Shown: positions 60,090-64,000 of the stretch, in pieces
Layout: each line of letters begins with the position of its first letter
How positions within the stretch are numbered: position 1 is the stretch's first letter
Source of the DNA: Pseudomonas sp. UBA4617
GTDB lineage: Bacteria; Pseudomonadota; Gammaproteobacteria; Pseudomonadales; Pseudomonadaceae
DNA length: 64,000 nt
Assembly: GCF_002386445.1 (NCBI RefSeq)
Contig: NZ_DGIR01000016.1
Location: 45,549-109,548, forward strand
Reading direction: 5' to 3'
Made by a program: the position numbers and the translations under genes
Notes under the pieces: generated by a model
What the model saw: the letters and a program-made list of their open reading frames with translations, nothing else
Database searches by the model: none
What the model was told of the DNA's origin: nothing

Positions 60090-60326
60090 CTACCAAATGC
60101 GCCCAGGATGAGCCCAACTATTCTGCTCGCGACTGAACTTTTCCGAATTTGAAGCTTTGGGACGCACAGGGGACTCAGATTCTTGTTCGGGCGTAGTGTC
60201 GGAATCTATATAATCGTCCCTATCCTCTGGGCTAGATTTGTCCAAACCCTCACGCTTTTCTGTACCTGCTTCAACTTCCGATTCAGGTCCCGGAGATCCA
60301 TTTTGTTTGGTAATGTCACTAGACAT
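60090..60326 (-). CDS. Small acidic disordered protein, 78 residues
   Basis: 78 residues rich in Ser, Glu, Asp and Pro: MSSDITKQNGSPGPESEVEA, then DRDDYIDSDTTPEQESES. AGAGGTAC precedes the ATG, similar to the gene at 59887, and both leaders share ACCTCT and TCTGAGCT-like blocks read on the plus strand. No family recognised. The pair may be paralogous accessory genes of the phage. Confidence 0.45.
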   Translation of the reverse strand: MSSDITKQNGSPGPESEVEAGTEKREGLDKSSPEDRDDYIDSDTTPEQESESPVRPKASNSEKFSREQNSWAHPGRIW

Positions 60327-60460
60327 AAGTACCTCTCAATAACTCAGAAAATCTGAGCTAAAGCGAGTATGCGCCCTAAGGCTGGCATAGGGTAAAATAA
60401 CAGACCACCGGGACAATTAATAAGACCGGGGCAGTGCTGGGCGGCCCTCTTCGGGCAATA

Positions 60461-60489
60461 AAAACCCGACTCAGTGGTCGGGTTCTTTT
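60461..60489. terminator. Hairpin terminator after the phage early cluster
   Basis: AAAACCCGAC, loop TCAGTG, GTCGGGTTCTTTT. A/T-runs on both sides; on the minus strand it closes the ninG-region transcript just after the stop at 60471. Confidence 0.75.
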
Positions 60490-60855
60490 GTGTCGTACTC
60501 CGCTTGCCATCGACTCCAGGCAGCTTTGGCATGGCCCAGGTCAGGATGCGCATTGGCGAAAGCGATCCGGGGCCGGCGAGCGACAGGTGCGCGTCAGCTC
60601 CTCGATGGCCGCATGCTTGCGGTCAACGTGAGTGGAGTACTTCGCCACCAATTGGCGCCAGTGCGATGCGCTCAGGCTCTTGTGCAGCCGGCTGAACACC
60701 ATGCAGTCGATGAGGAATGCCGCTTCCTTTCCCAAGATGGCGCCCTTCTGCTTGGCGGCCTGGACCTTCGGCTCAAAATCGCAACCGCCAGTGCGATTGA
60801 TCGTCTCGGCCGCCAGGGCGCGCACTACCGCTGCCAAAACGCTCTGATACTTCAT
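60471..60855 (-). pseudogene. Frameshifted phage early-region protein
   Basis: ATG 60855: MKYQSVLAAVVRALAAETIN, then CDFEPKVQAAKQKGAILGKE, AAFLIDCMVFSRLHKSLSAS and HWRQLVAKYSTHVDRKHAAI. Near 60568 the frame breaks; shifting one base gives AFANAHPDLGHAKAAWSRWQ and ends EYDTKEPDH at 60471. The restored length is about 127 residues. It lies where lambdoid phages carry antitermination or nin genes; I do not know its role. ATGA overlap with the small membrane protein upstream. Confidence 0.55.
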
Positions 60856-60998
60856 TGTTTGCCCTCTGCCCGCTTGGCCTTACTCAAGATGAATTCTTCG
60901 TAACTGCGCTTGCGGCGCACTGCGCCTGCCCAGGACAGCGCCACACCGGACACCACCATGAGGGTGGCCATAATCAAAAACCCCCACGCTGGCGTCAT
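60852..60998 (-). CDS. Small single-pass membrane protein of the prophage, 48 residues
   Basis: 48 residues: WGFLIMATLMVVSGVALSWA is a membrane helix, followed by a basic, helical tail (RRKRSYEEFILSKAKRAEG). It is joined by four-base ATGA overlaps both to the ninG remnant upstream and to the frameshifted gene downstream, so it is a real member of this phage operon despite its size. Function unknown. Confidence 0.6.
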   Translation of the reverse strand: MTPAWGFLIMATLMVVSGVALSWAGAVRRKRSYEEFILSKAKRAEGKQ

Positions 60999-61585
60999 GC
61001 CGCTGCCCTCCGCAGATCCTTTAGTTTTTGCCTGTACAGGGCCTTGATGGCCTGCAGGTCTTCGATGGTCAGGCGCTGGGGCTTATGAGGCCCTTCGAGC
61101 CAATCAACCTGGTCGGCGCCGATGCGCCTCATCAGCCGGATGCGGTATTCGTCGGCATTGCCCGACAGGTTCCGGTTGCACTTCACGCACTGGCGGTGGA
61201 CGTTGAGCGGTCCGAAGCGCAGCTCTGGGCAAGCGCCCACTGTCCGGTAATGACCAGCGTCCCAGCGGCTCCCTGTGATGAGGTCGTGATCGCTCGACAG
61301 CGAGTCGCAGCTGATGCATGCAGGCCGGCGTCACGCTCGCGGACATGAGCGTTGAACGCGGTCTGCGCCTCGGCCATGTGCTCGCGGCGGGTCTTCAGCT
61401 TCTCACGGCGCTCCTGCAGGTCCTGGCGGGCCTGCTTGGTGATGCCCTTGGCTGCGACCTTCTGCAGCTTGGGGTCTTTGGCCATGGCCTTGGCACAGGC
61501 GATGCTGCACACCTTCTGCGTGGTCATGGTCGGCTTGAAGGGCTTGCCGCAGCCTGGGGCCTTGCACTTCTTCGGCTACGCGCAT
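60995..61585 (-). pseudogene. ninG: ninG (recombination endonuclease) remnant, frameshifted
   Basis: Phage lambda NinG-type protein. The N-terminal part reads KCKAPGCGKPFKPTMTTQKV then CSIACAKAMAKDPKLQ (zinc-type CxxxC pairs) and runs through a coiled coil to RERDAGL. A one-base loss near 61320 then shifts to CISCDSLSSDHDLI, GSRWDAGHYRTVGACPELRF and HRQCVKCNRNLSGNADEYRI, the HNH-like core, ending LKDLRRAAA at 60995. The ATG at 61583-61585 is also out of frame with the KCKAPGC segment (an in-frame TAG intervenes), so the gene carries at least two lesions. NinG (Rap) resolves recombination intermediates in phage. Confidence 0.75.
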
Positions 61586-61859
61586 GGCGCGGCCTCCTTC
61601 GATTTTTGCTGCTCGGGTTCGAAGTCGCCGCGCAGGGGCATGAGTTGGCTGGGGCGGCACCAGTTGGTGTGCACCGGGAAGGGTTCCCAAAGCCAGCTAG
61701 CTGTTCCACCATTCCATCACCGCGTACGCAGACCGGGTGATCATCCAGTGGTGGGCACTCAACCTCGACTACCTCGACGACTTTTCCGATGTTCTGCTCG
61801 CAGCGAGGCCCCGCGGATACTATGAGAGCCAAGTCGCCCGGCTTGAATTGATGGCTCAT
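61576..61859 (-). pseudogene. Frameshifted small phage protein upstream of ninG
   Basis: ATG 61859 gives MSHQFKPGDLALIVSAGPRC, then IGKVVEVVEVECPPLDDHPV and GDGMVEQLA. Shifting one base near 61693 gives WLWEPFPVHTNWCRPSQLMP and LRGDFEPEQQKSKEAAPCA, stopping inside the ninG start codon region (ATGCGCGTAG). The restored product of about 93 residues is a typical prophage early hypothetical (start FKPGDLALI, end LMPLRGDF). Unknown function. Confidence 0.6.
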
Positions 61860-62290
61860 GCCGCCTCCTCGCTGAGCAAGTCGCTGAAAACCACACCCTG
61901 CGGCGCGAATTCGGCCACGATGCGGTCGGTGTACTGACAGCCCTGGGCTCGATCGAACAGCCGGGTCACAGGGAAGCCATCCGGCCCGAACATCGCGCAC
62001 GGCCCCATCAGGCGAAGCTTCACCTCATAGGGGAGATGGATGAACGAATCGGCCCAGCCAGTGCGGAACTCATCGCAGCCGGCGCGCATGATCGGCACGC
62101 CGAAGTGCAGCTTGCAGTACCGGCGAACATCCTCGATGTCGCCCATCTCGGTGCTCTTGGCGATCCGGTCGTACATAGCGAACCACAGGGCGTTCTGGTC
62201 CAGGGTCCGGTCCTTGCCCGGGCGCATGCTGAGCACGACGAACTTGTTGTCGCGGAACATGCGGGTGTACGAGAACTTTTCTCGGTGCAA
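61856..62290 (-). CDS. Phage early protein with DQN motif (possibly NinB/Orf-like), N-terminus uncertain
   Basis: About 144 codons: MFRDNKFVVLSMRPGKDRTL then DQNALWFAMYDRIAKSTEMG, YCKLHFGVPIMRAGCDEFRT and YTDRIVAEFAPQGVVFSDLL. The RTLDQNxLW phrase recalls NinB/Orf recombination mediators, and the place before ninG fits, but the rest does not clearly match, so the name is tentative. The only start in frame is a TTG at 62290, at the break with the integrase fragment, so the true N-terminus may be lost. It overlaps the next gene by four bases (ATGA). Confidence 0.55.
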   Translation of the reverse strand: MHREKFSYTRMFRDNKFVVLSMRPGKDRTLDQNALWFAMYDRIAKSTEMGDIEDVRRYCKLHFGVPIMRAGCDEFRTGWADSFIHLPYEVKLRLMGPCAMFGPDGFPVTRLFDRAQGCQYTDRIVAEFAPQGVVFSDLLSEEAA

Positions 62291-62862
62291 CCAGGTATTC
62301 GCAGCATTCTACGAGTTCGCCTTCTACACGGGCACGCGCACGGGCGAAATCATGGCGCTTCGCTGGGACGAGATCGATTTCGAGAAGAAGACAGCACACG
62401 TCTGCCGGATCGTCGTGGAGAAGCAGGTGGTCGAGCGGACCAAGACCAAATACACCCGCACGGTAATGCTGAACAGCCGCGCCTTGGTCGCTGGCCAGGG
62501 CCAAGGAAATCGCTCACTACAGATCGAAGCAGAAGCGACGAGTCTCGACCGAATCGCCATTCATCTTCCAACCGTCGGGTTCATCACTACACATCACCGT
62601 GCCCGAGTCGGCGGGCAAGCACTTCAACCAGGCGGTCGAAGCGAAGGGGCTCAAACACCGCCCCCAGTACAATTGCCGGCACACTTATGCCACGATGTGC
62701 CTCATGTCAGGGATGAATCCGGCGTTCATTGCAGGGCAGCTTGGTCACTCGGTACAAGTCCTCCTCTCCACCTACGCGAAATGGCTAAATTCTGCGAACG
62801 ATTGGGCTGAATTGGCGAAGCTTGAGACGAACGTAATTGGTACAGAATTAGTACAGGATTAA
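62291..62862 (+). pseudogene. int: Prophage integrase (tyrosine recombinase), 5'-truncated and frameshifted
   Basis: The catalytic domain is recognisable: AFYEFAFYTGTRTGEIMALR holds the first active Arg, then WDEIDFEKKTAHVCRIVVEK. The frame breaks near 62497 (one C missing) and continues as RAKEIAHYRSKQKRRVSTES, FIFQPSGSSLHITVPESAGK, YNCRHTYATMCLMSGMNPAF (second Arg), IAGQLGHS and STYAKW (nucleophilic Tyr). The N-terminal arm and core-binding domains are gone; the frame begins at the junction with the phage gene near 62290. It ends in attR, as expected of the integrase that made this insertion. Confidence 0.85.
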
Positions 62863-62925
62863 ATTTCCTTCACCTTGCGCCCTTTAGTCATAAGGCATTC
62901 GACAGCAATTCAGCCATACTCCAGA
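62851..62925. repeat. Right attachment repeat (attR)
   Basis: Matches 48035-48109 at 74 of 75 positions. The integrase stop codon lies at its left edge (62860-62862). It ends 56 bases before the pbpG start, so the insertion replaced the region upstream of the pbpG promoter. Confidence 0.85.
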
Positions 62926-62981
62926 ATGCAGCGGTTTTTTGGGGGAAAACCCTTGCACAGCCAACGACATACCAACTTTTA

Positions 62982-63920
62982 GTGAGCCTCAACGTGAAAA
63001 CATCCCTGTCCATCCTCAGCCTGCTGCTGTTGCTCACAGGTACCGCGACCCTCCCGTCGACCGCTGCTGCACAATCCCCGGCCCAGGTTCAACGTGACCC
63101 GTCCAAGCTGCACCTGGCGTCGGGTAGCGCTTTGCTGATCGATCTGAACACCAACCAGGAGCTGTATTCGAACCACGCCGACCGCGTGGTGCCGATCGCC
63201 TCGGTGACCAAGCTGATGACCGCGATGGTGGTGCTCGACGCCAAGCAACCGATGGATGAAATGCTCACCATGACCATCGCCAACAACCCGGAAATGAAAG
63301 GCGTGTATTCGCGTGTGCGCCTGGGCAGCCAGCTGGACCGCCGCGAAACCTTGCTGATTACCCTGATGTCGTCTGAGAACCGTGCGGCCAATACCCTGGC
63401 CAACCACTACCCGGGCGGCTACCCGGCGTTCATCAAGGCGATGAACGCCAAGGCCCGTAGCCTGGGCATGGCGCACACCCGCTACGTCGAACCGACCGGC
63501 CTGTCGACGCAGAACGTGTCCACCGCCCGCGACCTGGCCAAGCTGCTGATGGCCTCGCGCAAGTACCCGATGCTGAGCGAGCTGTCGACCACCCGCGAGA
63601 AGACCGTGGCCTTCCGCAAGCCCAACTACACCCTGGGCTTCCGCAATACCGACCACCTGGTGAACAAGAGCAATTGGGACATCAAGCTGACCAAGACCGG
63701 CTTCACCAATGAGGCCGGCCACTGCCTGGTGCTGCTGACCCGCATGGACAACCGCCCGGTGGCCATGGTCATCCTCGATGCCTTTGGCAAGTACACCCAC
63801 TTCGCCGATGCCAGCCGCATGCGCCAGTGGCTGGAAACCGGTGTTGCCAAGCCGGCACCGGCAGTGGCCATGCAGTACAAGGCGGAGCGGCAGAACAAAG
63901 GGCGCCTGGCGGCAGAATGA
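62982..63920 (+). CDS. pbpG: D-alanyl-D-alanine endopeptidase (PBP7/8)
   Basis: 312 residues with a signal peptide (SLSILSLLLLLTGTATLP, cut near AAA-QSPAQ). The S11 peptidase motifs are complete: PIASVTKLMT (Ser74, Lys77), MSSENRAA (SxN, Ser131-Asn133) and IKLTKTGFTNEAG (KTG near 230). It trims D-Ala-meso-DAP cross-links in the periplasm. Starts are GTG 62982 or GTG 62994; neither has a clear ribosome site. It has no long C-terminal membrane anchor. It is the chromosomal gene next to the element's right end, whose repeat abuts its leader. The remaining 80 bases to the window end show no gene. Confidence 0.93.
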   Translation: MSLNVKTSLSILSLLLLLTGTATLPSTAAAQSPAQVQRDPSKLHLASGSALLIDLNTNQELYSNHADRVVPIASVTKLMTAMVVLDAKQPMDEMLTMTIANNPEMKGVYSRVRLGSQLDRRETLLITLMSSENRAANTLANHYPGGYPAFIKAMNAKARSLGMAHTRYVEPTGLSTQNVSTARDLAKLLMASRKYPMLSELSTTREKTVAFRKPNYTLGFRNTDHLVNKSNWDIKLTKTGFTNEAGHCLVLLTRMDNRPVAMVILDAFGKYTHFADASRMRQWLETGVAKPAPAVAMQYKAERQNKGRLAAE

Positions 63921-64000
63921 CGGCGCTTGGCGACAGCGCTGTTCAAGTCAAGGGCGAGAGTTTGTCGAAAGAGGGATTGCGCCTATCCGATCGAGCGCCG

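Larger units (their letters stand above)
48035..62925. mobile_element. Decayed prophage / genomic island with cargo, bounded by direct repeats
   Basis: 75-bp direct repeats (48035-48109 and 62851-62925, one mismatch) bound 14.9 kb. The right end carries a tyrosine-recombinase remnant whose stop codon lies inside the right repeat, the normal arrangement for phage integrases. Next to it stand ninG and other lambdoid early-region genes, then holin-like, head and portal fragments on the minus strand. From 48541 to about 57300 the content changes to bacterial cargo (reductase, hydrolase, second integrase fragment, sensor kinase, HD-GYP regulator). Repressor, replication, tail and most head genes are missing, so it cannot move unaided. 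Confidence 0.85.

Noticed and set aside
59779..60111. A 110-codon plus-strand frame
   Set aside because: It is antisense to the small gene at 59708-59887 and lacks a ribosome site; composition is irregular.
1..64000. CRISPR arrays, rRNA operons, tRNA genes
   Set aside because: No regularly spaced repeat series, rRNA core sequence or tRNA cloverleaf was seen on reading; this was by eye and not by a covariance search.

Overview
The window is high-GC gamma-proteobacterial chromosome and reads as a member of the Pseudomonas putida group. The evidence is gene content and order: the periplasmic broad-specificity racemase, a second PBP2 gene, the glcC/glcDEF-glcG-glcB glycolate cluster, a thiolase/hydroxyacyl-CoA dehydrogenase pair, a CheR/CheB/hybrid-kinase cluster, cobF, an OprD porin and an MvaT-family protein. 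This was judged by eye from the translated proteins, without database searches.

Bases 1-12000 hold small-molecule metabolism. A Gfo/Idh/MocA dehydrogenase and a TIM-barrel isomerase form one unit. An IclR regulator lies next to them, and three GGAAC-NNN-GTTCC sites link it to them and to a flavin dehydrogenase. D-serine ammonia-lyase and the racemase follow. Mirror-image scraps of an IS5-type element come next, then an ABC exporter unit (ATPase, FtsX-type permease, AttH-like lipoprotein). Bases 12000-30400 hold PBP2, a DUF2388 protein and the glycolate/malate synthase operon with GlcC and two TGGT-NNN-ACCA operators. They also hold a MocR regulator, a CynX-type transporter, a deaminase, an AhpD-like protein, and an AraC regulator beside a thiolase-dehydrogenase-TetR unit. 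Bases 30400-37600 are a five-gene signalling operon (hybrid kinase, CheR, CheB, REC-kinase, response regulator) with a divergent single-domain regulator. Bases 37600-43250 hold cobF, an OprD porin, the MvaT-like protein, gloA, an AroE-like dehydrogenase and small proteins.

Bases 43260-45500 are the most interesting native region. An AlpR/PrtR-like S24 repressor, a DUF1654 gene behind a good LexA box, and a PL7 alginate-lyase-like protein without a signal peptide sit together. The same TTTAGC-N5-GCTAAA operator lies at the repressor start and inside the perfect -35/-10 promoter of the lyase gene. This looks like a DNA-damage switch with an unusual output.

Bases 48035-62925 are an integrated element bounded by 75-bp direct repeats (one mismatch), next to pbpG. 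It is a decayed lambdoid prophage: integrase remnant, ninG region, holin-like genes, and portal and head-protein stumps. At least eight single-base frameshifts mark it. Cargo occupies about 48.55-57.3 kb where phage late genes would be expected: a saccharopine-dehydrogenase-like reductase and an alpha/beta hydrolase with an in-frame amber stop, sharing a palindromic operator; a second broken integrase; and an intact BvgS-like sensor kinase overlapping an HD-GYP response regulator. The flanking chromosomal genes look intact, so decay is confined to the element and a few scars. No rRNA, tRNA or CRISPR array was recognised.
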